DNA of 64,000 bases, taken from positions 59,543-123,542 of the forward strand of contig CAKREY010000005.1 in assembly GCA_934318045.1 (NCBI GenBank), read 5' to 3'. A program made the translations under genes and the position numbers. Positions within the stretch are counted from its first letter, which is position 1; the number at the start of each line of letters is the position of its first letter. Positions 33,945 to 43,800 of this stretch are shown piece by piece. The notes beneath the pieces were generated by a model that saw only the letters and a program-made list of their open reading frames with translations, did not search any database and was not told where the DNA came from. Source of the stretch: Coprococcus_C sp934318045. GTDB lineage: Bacteria; Bacillota; Clostridia; Lachnospirales; Lachnospiraceae.

Positions 33945-34104
33945 GATAGTTCCTCCTTAATATAATAACTCATACCTGCATATATTACCATAAGAAGTTT
34001 GTAAATTCAATATTAATTTTACAAAAAATTCAAATTATATACAAATAATCTATTTTCGGAACTATGTGTGCGGTTATCCGGTCTCAAATCCTGAATGCGG
34101 TATA

Positions 34105-35394
34105 TCAGGTGGAGCTTGTATTATAGATTGCAAGTTTTCCTAGCTCCTCCTCAATCCGGAGCAGCTGGTTATACTTTGACGTACGGTCCGAACGACACGG
34201 TGCACCGGTCTTGATCTGCCCGGCATTCACAGCAACCGCCAGATCCGCGATAAAGGAATCCTCCGTCTCACCGGAACGATGCGAGATCACTGTGTTATAG
34301 CTCGATTTCTTCGCCAGTTCAATTGCATCCATCGCCTCCGTCAGCGTACCGATCTGATTGTATTTGATCAAAATTGCATTTGCAATCCCGTCCGCAATCC
34401 CCTTCTTCAGTCGTCCGACATTTGTGACGAAGAGGTCGTCTCCAACAAGCTGTACTTTATCTCCAAGCCGGAATGTAAGTACCTTCCAGCCCTTCATATC
34501 GTTTTCATCAAGCCCGTCCTCTATCGAATAGATTGGATATTTCCCGATCAGATCTTCGTAATACTGCACCATTTCCTCAGAATTCCGGTAGATTTCCCTG
34601 CCTGCCATACGGCTTTCTCCCGGGAAATAATAAAGTCCACTTGTCTCGTCATACAACTCACTTGCTGCCGCATCAATGGCAATCTTTACATCTTCATAAG
34701 GCTTATATCCTGCCTCTTTGATTGCAAGCACCAAATAATCCAGTACCTCCGCAGAGGTTGCAAGATTCGGTGCGAAACCGCCTTCGTCGCCTACGCCGTT
34801 TGAAAGCCCATTCTCATGCAGTACGCGTTTTAAGGTGTGATAAATTTCCGCACTCATCTCCAGACAATGCTTAAACGAATCCGCACCAACCGGAGCAATC
34901 ATGAATTCCTGCAAATCCACGGTATTATCCGCATGACAGCCACCATTTAATATATTCATCATCGGAAGCGGCATTTTCTTCGCATTGATTCCTCCGATAT
35001 ACCGGTATAATGGCATGTGCAGGGAATTTGCTGCCGCACGGGCAACTGCCAGTGATACTCCTAAAATGGCGTTGGCACCAAACCGGGATTTATTCTCCGT
35101 ACCATCCGATTCTGTCAGACATTTATCAATCAATGCCTGATTAAACACATCCACGCCGACGAGCCGGTCACTGATGCGTGTATTGACGTTCGTTACTGCT
35201 TTCTCCACACCTTTTCCCATGTATCTGCGCTCATCATCACGCAGCTCATGTGCCTCGTATTCTCCGGTCGAAGCGCCAGAAGGCACCGATGCGATCGCTG
35301 CCGCACCACTCTCTGTGACGACTTCTACTTCCACGGTTGGATTGCCACGGGAATCTAAAATTTCTCTTGCATGTATATATTTGATCCGATCCAT
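34105..35394 (-). CDS. eno: Enolase
   Basis: 429 residues from the ATG at 35394 (GGGAGG upstream; a TTG one codon earlier is not needed). Blocks: REILDSRGNPTVEVEV, GASTGEYEAHELRD, GGCHADN, GDEGGFAPNL, YSIEDGLDENDMKGW, LVGDDLFVTN, ILIKYNQIGTLTE and SHRSGETED. It converts 2-phosphoglycerate to phosphoenolpyruvate with Mg2+. xpt and gpmI lie upstream in the same direction, but an xpt terminator separates eno. Confidence 0.98.
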   Translation of the reverse strand: MDRIKYIHAREILDSRGNPTVEVEVVTESGAAAIASVPSGASTGEYEAHELRDDERRYMGKGVEKAVTNVNTRISDRLVGVDVFNQALIDKCLTESDGTENKSRFGANAILGVSLAVARAAANSLHMPLYRYIGGINAKKMPLPMMNILNGGCHADNTVDLQEFMIAPVGADSFKHCLEMSAEIYHTLKRVLHENGLSNGVGDEGGFAPNLATSAEVLDYLVLAIKEAGYKPYEDVKIAIDAAASELYDETSGLYYFPGESRMAGREIYRNSEEMVQYYEDLIGKYPIYSIEDGLDENDMKGWKVLTFRLGDKVQLVGDDLFVTNVGRLKKGIADGIANAILIKYNQIGTLTEAMDAIELAKKSSYNTVISHRSGETEDSFIADLAVAVNAGQIKTGAPCRSDRTSKYNQLLRIEEELGKLAIYNTSST

Positions 35395-35495
35395 CAAAAT
35401 CAGCCTCCCATAATTATTACATCTAAGCTAATTATTTCCGGAACAGAATATTTTATACATTCAATTGTATATAGAAATCTGTGCAGACATAATAA

Positions 35496-35530
35496 AAAAG
35501 TTCTGTAACGATTTTCGCTACAGAACTTTT
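35496..35530 (-). terminator. Rho-independent terminator after xpt
   Basis: AAAAGTTCTGTA and TACAGAACTTTT pair (35496-35507 with 35519-35530), with the minus strand continuing into a T-run of six. It separates xpt from eno. Confidence 0.9.
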
Positions 35531-35539
35531 CGAATTTTT

Positions 35540-36118
35540 TTAATTCCGGAATTTGATCTCACCGGTTGTATAATCCATGCTGTCCACAATCGCAAGTGAT
35601 TCCAGATGATATCCGAGATTCCGGATTACCTGTCCACCCGGCTGGAAGCCCTTCTCAACGGCAATACCGATGCCTGCAACTTCCGCACCAGCGGATTTCA
35701 CGATTGAGATAAGTCCCTGCAGAGCACAGCCGTTCGCAAGGAAATCATCGATGATCAGTACTTTATCCTCAGAATTTAGAAATTTCTTCGATACGATAAC
35801 CTGATTCTTGCACTTGTGCGTGAAAGACTCCACCTCTGCCACATACACATCACCTTCAATGTTGATACTCTTCGACTTCTTCGCAAAGATAACCGGTACA
35901 TCAAAATGTCTTGCGACGATACAGGCGATGCCGATGCCGGATGCTTCGATCGTCAGAATCTTATTGATCTTCTCATCTGCAAACCGGCGCTTGAACTCCA
36001 CACCGATCTGATCGAACAGGCGGACATCCATCTGATGATTCAGAAAGCTGTCAACCTTCAGTACATTTCCTTCTTTTACTATGCCATCTTTTAAGATGCG
36101 TTCCTCTAGAAAATTCAA
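35540..36118 (-). CDS. xpt: Xanthine phosphoribosyltransferase
   Basis: 192 residues, usual length. The PRPP-binding loop reads VLIIDDFLANGCAL; other family blocks are LNHQMDVRLF, TIEASGIGIA, IFAKKSKS and VEKGFQPGG. It salvages xanthine to XMP. Ribosome site AGGAGG. No purine riboswitch fits in the 61-base gap to gpmI, so it may be co-transcribed with gpmI. Confidence 0.95.
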   Translation of the reverse strand: MNFLEERILKDGIVKEGNVLKVDSFLNHQMDVRLFDQIGVEFKRRFADEKINKILTIEASGIGIACIVARHFDVPVIFAKKSKSINIEGDVYVAEVESFTHKCKNQVIVSKKFLNSEDKVLIIDDFLANGCALQGLISIVKSAGAEVAGIGIAVEKGFQPGGQVIRNLGYHLESLAIVDSMDYTTGEIKFRN

Positions 36119-36179
36119 TCTTCTTTCCTCCTGCTATTGTGCACTATCAGAGACGTCGGATGTACAATGCATACACTTT

Positions 36180-37721
36180 TTATCTTACGATCAGTGACTT
36201 TCCTGTCATCTCTGCCGGCTGTGGAAGTCCCATGATCTCAAGTAATGTCGGAGCGATATCAGCTAAGCATCCACCCTCACGAAGCTTTATGCTGTCGTCG
36301 TAATTTACAAGGATAAATGGAACCGGGTTGGTTGTATGTGCCGTATGAGGTGCCTTTGTCTTGTAATCAATCATCTGCTCTGCATTTCCGTGGTCTGCAC
36401 AGATAAAGAGAACGCCGTCTACTTCCTTGATTGCTTCTACCGCAGTTCCTACACACTGGTCAACTGTCTCAACAGCTTTTACAGCAGCAGGGATCACACC
36501 GGTATGTCCTACCATGTCCGGGTTCGCAAAGTTGATGATAATAACATCATACTTGCCGGAACGGATCGCTGCGTTCAGCTTCTCGGATACTTCCGGTGCA
36601 CTCATCTCAGGCTGCAGATCGTAAGTTGCAACGGCCGGAGACTTTACAAGTACTCTGTCCTCATCCTTGTTCGGCTCTTCCACACCACCGTTGAAGAAGA
36701 ATGTAACGTGTGCGTATTTCTCTGTCTCAGCGGTACGAAGCTGCTTCAAACCGTTTGCAGCAAGATACTCGCCAAGTGTATTCTTGATTTCCTGCTTCTT
36801 GAAAGCGATGATTTTGTTCGGGATAGACTCATCGTAATCCTTGAAGCATACATATGTCAGTGGAAGCTTTCCACCCTTACGCTCAAATCCTGTAAACTCA
36901 TCTGCACAGAACGCTCTTGTGATCTCACGTGCACGGTCCGGACGGAAATTAAAGAAGATAACGGAATCGTTTGCCTTTACCGTTGCAACCGGCTTTCCAT
37001 CTGCCTCGATAACAGTTGGAAGAACAAACTCATCTGTCTTATCATTTGCATAAGAATCTGCAACAGCCTGTACAGGATCAGCAGCCTTTACGCCCTCGCC
37101 ATATACCATAGCTGCATAAGCCTTCTCTACACGATCCCAGTTGTTATCACGATCCATTGCATAGTAACGACCGGAAATACTTGCGACCTTACCGACACCG
37201 ATCTCCTGCATCTTATCAACGAGTGCTGCAACATAGTCCTTACCGGATGCCGGAGGTGTATCTCTACCATCTAAGAATGGATGTACATATACACGATCAA
37301 AGCCCTGCTTCTTGCAAAGCTCTAAGATACCATACAGATGTGTATTGTGGCTGTGTACACCACCATCGGAAAGAAGTCCCCACAGATGAAGATCGGAATT
37401 GTTCTTCTTGCAGTTTTCAATTGCCTCAAGCATTGCTTCGTTCTCGAAGAAATCGCCATCCTCGATTGCCTTTGTGATCGATGTCAGATCCTGGTAGATA
37501 ATTCTTCCGGCACCAATATTCATATGTCCAACCTCAGAGTTACCCATCTGTCCGTCCGGAAGTCCGACTGCAAGTCCGGAAGCATTTCCTCTTACATATG
37601 GACACTCTGCCATCAGCTTATCCATCACAGGTGTGTTTGCCATGTAAATTGCATTACCCTCTGTCTTGTCTGTAATGCCATAGCCATCAAGTACCATCAA
37701 TACAACTGGTTTCTTACTCAT
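36180..37721 (-). CDS. gpmI: 2,3-bisphosphoglycerate-independent phosphoglycerate mutase
   Basis: 513 residues. Alkaline-phosphatase fold with metal motifs MVLDGYG (N-terminal Asp), GNSEVGHMNIGAGR (phospho-Ser), DGRDTPP, NFANPDMVGHTG, and ADHGNAE. It interconverts 3- and 2-phosphoglycerate using Mn2+. AAGGAGAT precedes the ATG. It places the glycolytic steps just before enolase next to eno. Confidence 0.98.
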   Translation of the reverse strand: MSKKPVVLMVLDGYGITDKTEGNAIYMANTPVMDKLMAECPYVRGNASGLAVGLPDGQMGNSEVGHMNIGAGRIIYQDLTSITKAIEDGDFFENEAMLEAIENCKKNNSDLHLWGLLSDGGVHSHNTHLYGILELCKKQGFDRVYVHPFLDGRDTPPASGKDYVAALVDKMQEIGVGKVASISGRYYAMDRDNNWDRVEKAYAAMVYGEGVKAADPVQAVADSYANDKTDEFVLPTVIEADGKPVATVKANDSVIFFNFRPDRAREITRAFCADEFTGFERKGGKLPLTYVCFKDYDESIPNKIIAFKKQEIKNTLGEYLAANGLKQLRTAETEKYAHVTFFFNGGVEEPNKDEDRVLVKSPAVATYDLQPEMSAPEVSEKLNAAIRSGKYDVIIINFANPDMVGHTGVIPAAVKAVETVDQCVGTAVEAIKEVDGVLFICADHGNAEQMIDYKTKAPHTAHTTNPVPFILVNYDDSIKLREGGCLADIAPTLLEIMGLPQPAEMTGKSLIVR

Positions 37722-37930
37722 TGTTTATCTCCTTTATATTATAATAATTTATTCTTTGTAATTTCCTGTATGATTATATACAGTTATGCGCTATTTTTCA
37801 AGATTTTATCGACATGAAATTATCATATATTTTTGTGTGTATATGTTATTTGTAGTACTCTCCTAGACTGATTCCGTTGATTCCAAGTGGAATCGCATGA
37901 TCAAATAAATAAAGCTGGAAGAACCGAATC

Positions 37931-38857
37931 TTATTCCACATAATCATATATATTAAATTTTTCTTCTGTTAGTGTTTCTTCAATTGATACGCCAGGAACA
38001 AATTCTGATACGTTTACCTCTCCTGTTTCACAATCAATATAAAAATATTTTTGAGCGCCTGTATAGGATCGGAATAAAACACAATAAGAAGAATCAGAGG
38101 ATTCTGTAACCTCCCAATAATAATTGTATTCATCTTGTGACATATTATTTAAATCTGGATTTTGCATACGACAATAGAGTTCTATTGCATTTAGCACCTG
38201 TTGTTCAGAAAGTATGTTTGTCTGGATATCAGTACTTGGAGAAGCGGCAGTTTCTGTTATAGGTTTGATAGTTGTGTCATTAGTTGCATCATTTTTATAA
38301 AATCCATAGTATGACTTGTTATATTCCTTTCGTATTTCTTCCTCTGTAGGCATTGTATCAAAAGGAATTAGTGCAAAATCATATTCTGATGGAACATCCC
38401 ATTCGGCATCACTTCCTATATAATCAGATACAAACCCTTTTAAATCTTCTATATATTCATATATTCTATCATAACCATCCACACGAATTGTTACAGTCTC
38501 TTTTTTTTCGTCTACAAAATATTCAAATTCATCAACATGCTCATTTTTAATTAACACATCATTATTAGCAACATATGAATAAACTTCTACTTTTCCAGAT
38601 GAAGTAAACACATATTGCTCAAAACCATTTGATTGAGCATATGGCATGTAATAATCATAGCTTAACAAGCTTGACTTTATTTTTTCTACCGGAATTTCAT
38701 CGGTAGTTTTCTCTTCTGATATTTTTTCAGTAGTAACTTCCATCTGTGTGGAAGGTTCTGTATCAGATACGGCAACAGAGGTATCGTTCTTTTTATTTTT
38801 TGCACAACCTGTTAATGCTATCAAAGATATCAGTATAATAAATAATTGTTTTCTCAT
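37931..38857 (-). CDS. Lipoprotein of unknown function
   Basis: 308 residues. Lipoprotein signal peptide with lipobox LTGC near residue 18, then a Ser/Thr/Glu-rich spacer (about 25-60) as in surface-exposed lipoproteins. The C-terminal ~80 residues (EQQVLNAIELYCRMQN...YYWEVTESSDSSYCVLFRSYTGAQKYFYIDCETGEV) look like a PepSY-type fold. Ribosome site AAAGGA. A strong hairpin separates it from the ChW protein gene upstream, so its expression may be reduced relative to that gene. The following gap to gpmI (37722-37930) holds only a small dyad at 37876-37891. Confidence 0.75.
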   Translation of the reverse strand: MRKQLFIILISLIALTGCAKNKKNDTSVAVSDTEPSTQMEVTTEKISEEKTTDEIPVEKIKSSLLSYDYYMPYAQSNGFEQYVFTSSGKVEVYSYVANNDVLIKNEHVDEFEYFVDEKKETVTIRVDGYDRIYEYIEDLKGFVSDYIGSDAEWDVPSEYDFALIPFDTMPTEEEIRKEYNKSYYGFYKNDATNDTTIKPITETAASPSTDIQTNILSEQQVLNAIELYCRMQNPDLNNMSQDEYNYYWEVTESSDSSYCVLFRSYTGAQKYFYIDCETGEVNVSEFVPGVSIEETLTEEKFNIYDYVE

Positions 38858-38874
38858 ATATGTTCCTTTCTACA

Positions 38875-38916
38875 AAAGATTGACCAATGCATCATATAAC
38901 ACATTGGTCAATCTTT
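38875..38916 (-). terminator. Hairpin terminator or processing site after the ChW protein gene
   Basis: A perfect 15-bp stem, AAAGATTGACCAATG with CATTGGTCAATCTTT, 12-base loop, followed on the minus strand by a short TTTTG. The weak T-run suggests partial termination. Confidence 0.7.
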
Positions 38917-38929
38917 GTACTTTATATTA

Positions 38930-40825
38930 TTATTTTATATATGCTTCACTACGTACGGAACTAATTCGATTATAAGTATTGCTTGGTGCTGTACCCCCCT
39001 TCGGTACGAGCACGATCTGGATACCTTCGAGTCTCTTTGCAAGACCGGCGGTTCCGGCTGGTTCTCCGTTCTTCGCCCAGTTTAACCAGCCAAATGACTG
39101 TGCATGCACTCTGTAATAGATATCGTAATGTGCTGCCATCTCTCCGGTCAGTGCGATACGGATTGCTTCGAGACGCTTTGCCTCACCGGATGTTCCGCTC
39201 ATCTGACCATCCCGTTTCCATGTGTTCGGGTTGCTCTCATTTCCCTGCCAGCCATACGTCTGTACATGCGTCGTATAGACTACGCTTCCGCTGTATTGCT
39301 GGTTTGTGAGACGGATGTTGATTCCTTCGAGTCGTTTTGCTTCTCCGAATGTTCCGCTTACTGCACCATTTAGTTTCCATCCCTGCCATCCGTATGTCTG
39401 TACGTGTGTCTTGTACATGATATTGGTGTCATCTGAATATCCAGGAATCACAACATCTCCGGATATGGATGTGGCATATGGACGATCTTGATTGGTTCTA
39501 TCTGTCAGATTCACATCTGCATAGGATAGTCCCGGTGCCGGTGCGCCCTTCTTTACGACAAGAATCTGGATACCTTCGAGTCGTTTTCCCTGTCCGGCTG
39601 TACCGGCGCAGGCACCGTTCTTCGCCCAGCCAAGCCAGCCATAAGACTGTGCATGCACTCTGTAGTATACATCATACTTATCTTTGTCTTTGCCTGTCAG
39701 GCGGATCTTGATCGCCTCGAGACGCTTTGCTTCGCCCTGTGTACCATTCATCTCGCCATTTGATGACCATGGTAACCAGCCATATGTCTGGCAGTGGGTT
39801 GTGTACTGGATACCCAGGCTGCTGTTTCCGGATACGCGGATCTTGATGCCTTCCAGTCTCTTTGCTCTGCCGGAAGTACCTGCCATAGAGCCATTTACAA
39901 ACCACTTATTTGCGTCGTTTTCATCACCCTGCCAGCCAATCGACTGTACATGCGTTGTATAGCGAACCGTTACATCCGGAATATCTGTATATACTCCTAA
40001 TTTATAATATCTGCAAGCAATGTAATTCGATGAAACCGTTGGCTCAGTATATAAATAATAAGTTCCCTTTTTGGCGTTATTCAATACAAAATAATGTTTT
40101 CCATCATTGGTATACTGTAATGGTGAAAGCCATTTCCAATGTATATTTCCATCATCAAGTGTTCCATCATCATAGCAATAAAAAATGTGTAATTGGTTTT
40201 CATCTATTGCAGAATTATAATTTTCTATATAAAATCTATAGCTTTTTCCGTCTTGCGGAACTGTGAACTTATAATAGTCTGAATCTGCAGATGCATATCC
40301 CAAATACATTTTATCAAATTCTATTGGTGTCGCAGTTCTTCTTGTATTATTCGGTTCCACCTCACAATAGTTTTCCTTTTGAAAACCATATTTTATATAG
40401 GAATATTCACCTTTTGAATTGATTGAAACAATACTATATTTTACATAATAAACACCCTTATTCAAGCCAATATTAAATGTTGTATATGTTAAATCATCTA
40501 AATCTCCCGATGTCTCTGATTTATAGATAGTGTTGTTTGATCCATCCATAACGGTAATTCTGACGCCATCATACTTATAACCTCGATCCGGTTTTGTCAC
40601 TACAATCGACAGAATCCCCTTTTCATTCACTGTGACTTTATTCCAAAAATCACTATAATCACTCCAGTCCTTTTTGTACTGAGTTCCATAAGAGACTACC
40701 AGAGAGCGTTTTTTGCTTGATCCGTCATTGGATGCAGCCTTTACAGAAACCTCTGGAATGATCAGCATTGTCAATAAAACAATGCATGTCATAATAATCG
40801 AAATTCCATTTTTAATCATCTTCAT
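38930..40825 (-). CDS. Secreted ChW-repeat protein with PPC-like domain
   Basis: 631 residues. Signal peptide (about 1-31, cleavage after VKA). A jelly-roll-like region (about 45-150) is followed by a bacterial pre-peptidase C-terminal (PPC)-like domain (EPNNTRRTATPI...YLGYASADSDYYKFTV, about 155-270). The last ~330 residues are six ChW repeats, each with GW or similar, e.g. HVQSIGWQG, HCQTYGWLPW, HAQSYGWLGW, HVQTYGWQGW, and AKRLEGI endings. ChW repeats are thought to bind the cell surface or sugars. The repeat region is nearly identical to that of the next gene upstream. No enzyme domain seen. Confidence 0.85.
   Translation of the reverse strand: MKMIKNGISIIMTCIVLLTMLIIPEVSVKAASNDGSSKKRSLVVSYGTQYKKDWSDYSDFWNKVTVNEKGILSIVVTKPDRGYKYDGVRITVMDGSNNTIYKSETSGDLDDLTYTTFNIGLNKGVYYVKYSIVSINSKGEYSYIKYGFQKENYCEVEPNNTRRTATPIEFDKMYLGYASADSDYYKFTVPQDGKSYRFYIENYNSAIDENQLHIFYCYDDGTLDDGNIHWKWLSPLQYTNDGKHYFVLNNAKKGTYYLYTEPTVSSNYIACRYYKLGVYTDIPDVTVRYTTHVQSIGWQGDENDANKWFVNGSMAGTSGRAKRLEGIKIRVSGNSSLGIQYTTHCQTYGWLPWSSNGEMNGTQGEAKRLEAIKIRLTGKDKDKYDVYYRVHAQSYGWLGWAKNGACAGTAGQGKRLEGIQILVVKKGAPAPGLSYADVNLTDRTNQDRPYATSISGDVVIPGYSDDTNIMYKTHVQTYGWQGWKLNGAVSGTFGEAKRLEGINIRLTNQQYSGSVVYTTHVQTYGWQGNESNPNTWKRDGQMSGTSGEAKRLEAIRIALTGEMAAHYDIYYRVHAQSFGWLNWAKNGEPAGTAGLAKRLEGIQIVLVPKGGTAPSNTYNRISSVRSEAYIK
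39003..39979. repeat. Long direct repeat, ChW region copy 1
   Basis: About 977 bases repeated at 40929-41905 (offset 1926). By line-by-line reading, 39252-39772 (521 bases) is identical in both copies, synonymous sites included. The differences cluster at the two ends. Confidence 0.93.
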
Positions 40826-40855
40826 AATACTTTTTCACCCCTTTGCCTCTTTAAC

Positions 40856-43800
40856 TTACTTTATAAACGATTCGCTGCGTGCTGCAGTGACATTGTTATA
40901 TGTATTCGCCGGTGCACCGCTTCCCTTTGGTACGAGCACGATCTGGATACCTTCGAGTCTCTTTGCAAGACCGGCGGTTCCGGACGGTTCTCCGTTCTTT
41001 GCCCAGTTTAACCAGCCAAATGACTGTGCATGGACACGATAGTAGATATCGTAATGCTCTGCCATCTCTCCGGTCAGTGCGATACGGATTGCTTCAAGAC
41101 GCTTTGCCTCACCGGATGTTCCGCTCATCTGACCATCCCGTTTCCAGGTGTTCGGGTTGTTCTCATTTCCCTGCCATCCATACGTCTGTACATGCGTCGT
41201 ATAGACTACGCTTCCGCTGTATTGCTGGTTTGTGAGACGGATGTTGATTCCTTCGAGTCGTTTTGCTTCTCCGAATGTTCCGCTTACTGCACCATTTAGT
41301 TTCCATCCCTGCCATCCGTATGTCTGTACGTGTGTCTTGTACATGATATTGGTGTCATCTGAATATCCAGGAATCACAACATCTCCGGATATGGATGTGG
41401 CATATGGACGATCTTGATTGGTTCTATCTGTCAGATTCACATCTGCATAGGATAGTCCCGGTGCCGGTGCGCCCTTCTTTACGACAAGAATCTGGATACC
41501 TTCGAGTCGTTTTCCCTGTCCGGCTGTACCGGCGCAGGCACCGTTCTTCGCCCAGCCAAGCCAGCCATAAGACTGTGCATGCACTCTGTAGTATACATCA
41601 TACTTATCTTTGTCTTTGCCTGTCAGGCGGATCTTGATCGCCTCGAGACGCTTTGCTTCGCCCTGTGTACCATTCATCTCGCCATTTGATGACCATGGCA
41701 ACCAGCCATATGTCTGGCAATGGGTTGTGTATTGGATACCCAGGTTGCTGTTTCCGGATACGCGGATCTTGATGCCTTCCAGTCTCTTTGCTCTGCCGGA
41801 AGTACCTGCCATGGAGCCATTTACAAACCACTTATTTGCGTCATTTTCATCACCCTGCCAGCCAATCGACTGTACATGCGTTGTATAGCGAACCGTCACA
41901 TCCGGCGTTACTTCCGGCTGTGGTGTAGGATCCGGTTTCGGAAGCTTTGCGATTGCCTCCTTTTCAAGAACTGTCTTGCAGACAGTACATTCCTTATGTC
42001 TGCTTCCTTCCGCTTCAACCGTTGCTGCCTTATCTACGATCCAGTCGCTGGATGTATGATCTTTCTTGGCGATTACTTCACCTGTTGCAAGCTTTGCGTC
42101 ACAGTCTACACAGTAAGTATCACCGGTATAGCCTGCTTCTGTACAGCTTGCTTCCTTCGCTCCTCTGACTTCTGTGCTCTCGTGTGAGCAAGTATCTTCG
42201 CCAGTCTTCGGAATTTCCTTCGATTCAAGAATTTCTCCACAGTTAAGACATTCCTTATGCTTAAATCCTGTTTCTTCTTCGCTTGCATCTACATCAATAA
42301 TCCAATCGCTGGATTCATGACCTGTTTTATTAACAACCGTTCCTCTTTGAATCAAAATACCACAATCTTTACAGAATGTATCTCCCGAGTATCCATCCTC
42401 TGTACATGTATTATATATTTCATTTTGAACTTCTGTATTCTCATGTGTACAAGCTTCTGCACTATCTATTCTAAGTGAAAGATCTGAATCATACGAGTAA
42501 GAAGATACCCAGATATAGTAATCTTTCCTTGTATTTGATGTATTTGTAATGTTTGGACCATAACTTACCGTTGTTTTGCAGTCATCTTCATATACATATA
42601 TGTGTAAATTATTATTTGCTACAAAACTATATGAAGAATTCTCCGGTATTGATACCTTCAAAAGCTGTCCATAAGACCCCCATCTGTCATGATCATAAGA
42701 TGTGTAATATCCATACATGTCTTTCAGGCAGGAGAAGTTCTTAATCCCATTCTTGATATCTTCCTCTGTTATTGTTAATGCCTGATCTTTTATTTCGTCA
42801 ATTCCACGCAAGCTTGTAGTATATATTGTTACAGGGAAATCCTCACTATTTCCAGACAAACAAATATAGTATTCACCTTCCGGGAATGTATTGATCATTT
42901 CCTTCTGATTTCTGAAGCTATAAAACATTACATTGTCTCCAAAGGATTCAAATTCATCAGTATCCGGATGATACCGAAGTAAAGTACCTAAAAGTTTTAC
43001 TTCCTCCTTAGAGCCATTATACATATTTTCAACTAAACTGGTTCCCCCCTTTGGTACTGTGAATTTCATCCAAACACCACGCAGTTTCTTCTCCTGTCCA
43101 TAATAATCATAAGAAAGATTCTTCTGCATAGATTCGTTGATAACAGTATCAACACCCGGTTTTAATTCGGTAATATCTGCAGTAAGAATATTTTCTGCGA
43201 TTTCCTGTTGTTGCAAGGATCCTACCTTTAAAGTTATATTTCCTTCAAGTACCACAATATAATATGTTGTGGTTACACCATTATAATTTCGAAGAACATA
43301 CTTTCCGTCAATTCCGTCATTTAAACCATCCTGTTCCATATAATTGTCTATATGAGTATAGCAATCTAATGTATATTGACCTGCGCCTATTGCATCAATA
43401 GAAATTTCATAATCTGCAGGAAGGTCAATCTTATACAGCTTTGATTGCCTTACCCCTTGCCAATCACTGACAAACATAGTCTGTAAATCACTAGTAGCTA
43501 CGGTATAGGATTTATTTGGTAAAATTACTTCCGCATTATCCAACAGATTAATCATGTTTGGAACATCATCTAATATTTCAATAGTAACATCTTGCATATC
43601 CTTTGCTTTTGTATACATAGAATAATTGCTATCATGGCCATTAAATACTAAATAATATTCTTTACCCTGATCAAAAAAACTATATGTAAATACACCATCA
43701 CTTGTATACATAGAATTCTGATAACGCATAGTTTTATCGGACGCATATTCATAGATATCCATTGAATATGTATCATCTGACTTACATGTCACTTTTACTG

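Noticed and set aside
34021..34104. Terminator directly after eno
   Set aside because: The sequence after the stop shows no convincing stem followed by a T-run.
36119..36179. Purine riboswitch ahead of xpt
   Set aside because: The gap to gpmI is only about 61 bases and lacks the three-way junction sequences.
36336..37274. 312-codon plus-strand frame
   Set aside because: It is entirely antisense to gpmI; its odd Cys/Leu-rich translation is what the reverse frame of such a gene gives.
37876..37891. Terminator formed by GATTCCAAGTGGAATC
   Set aside because: The stem is short with a 2-base centre and no T-run on either strand.
38983..41905. Insertion sequence or CRISPR array to explain the long repeats
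   Set aside because: The repeats are in-frame coding ChW modules; there is no transposase, no terminal inverted repeats and no short regularly spaced repeats.
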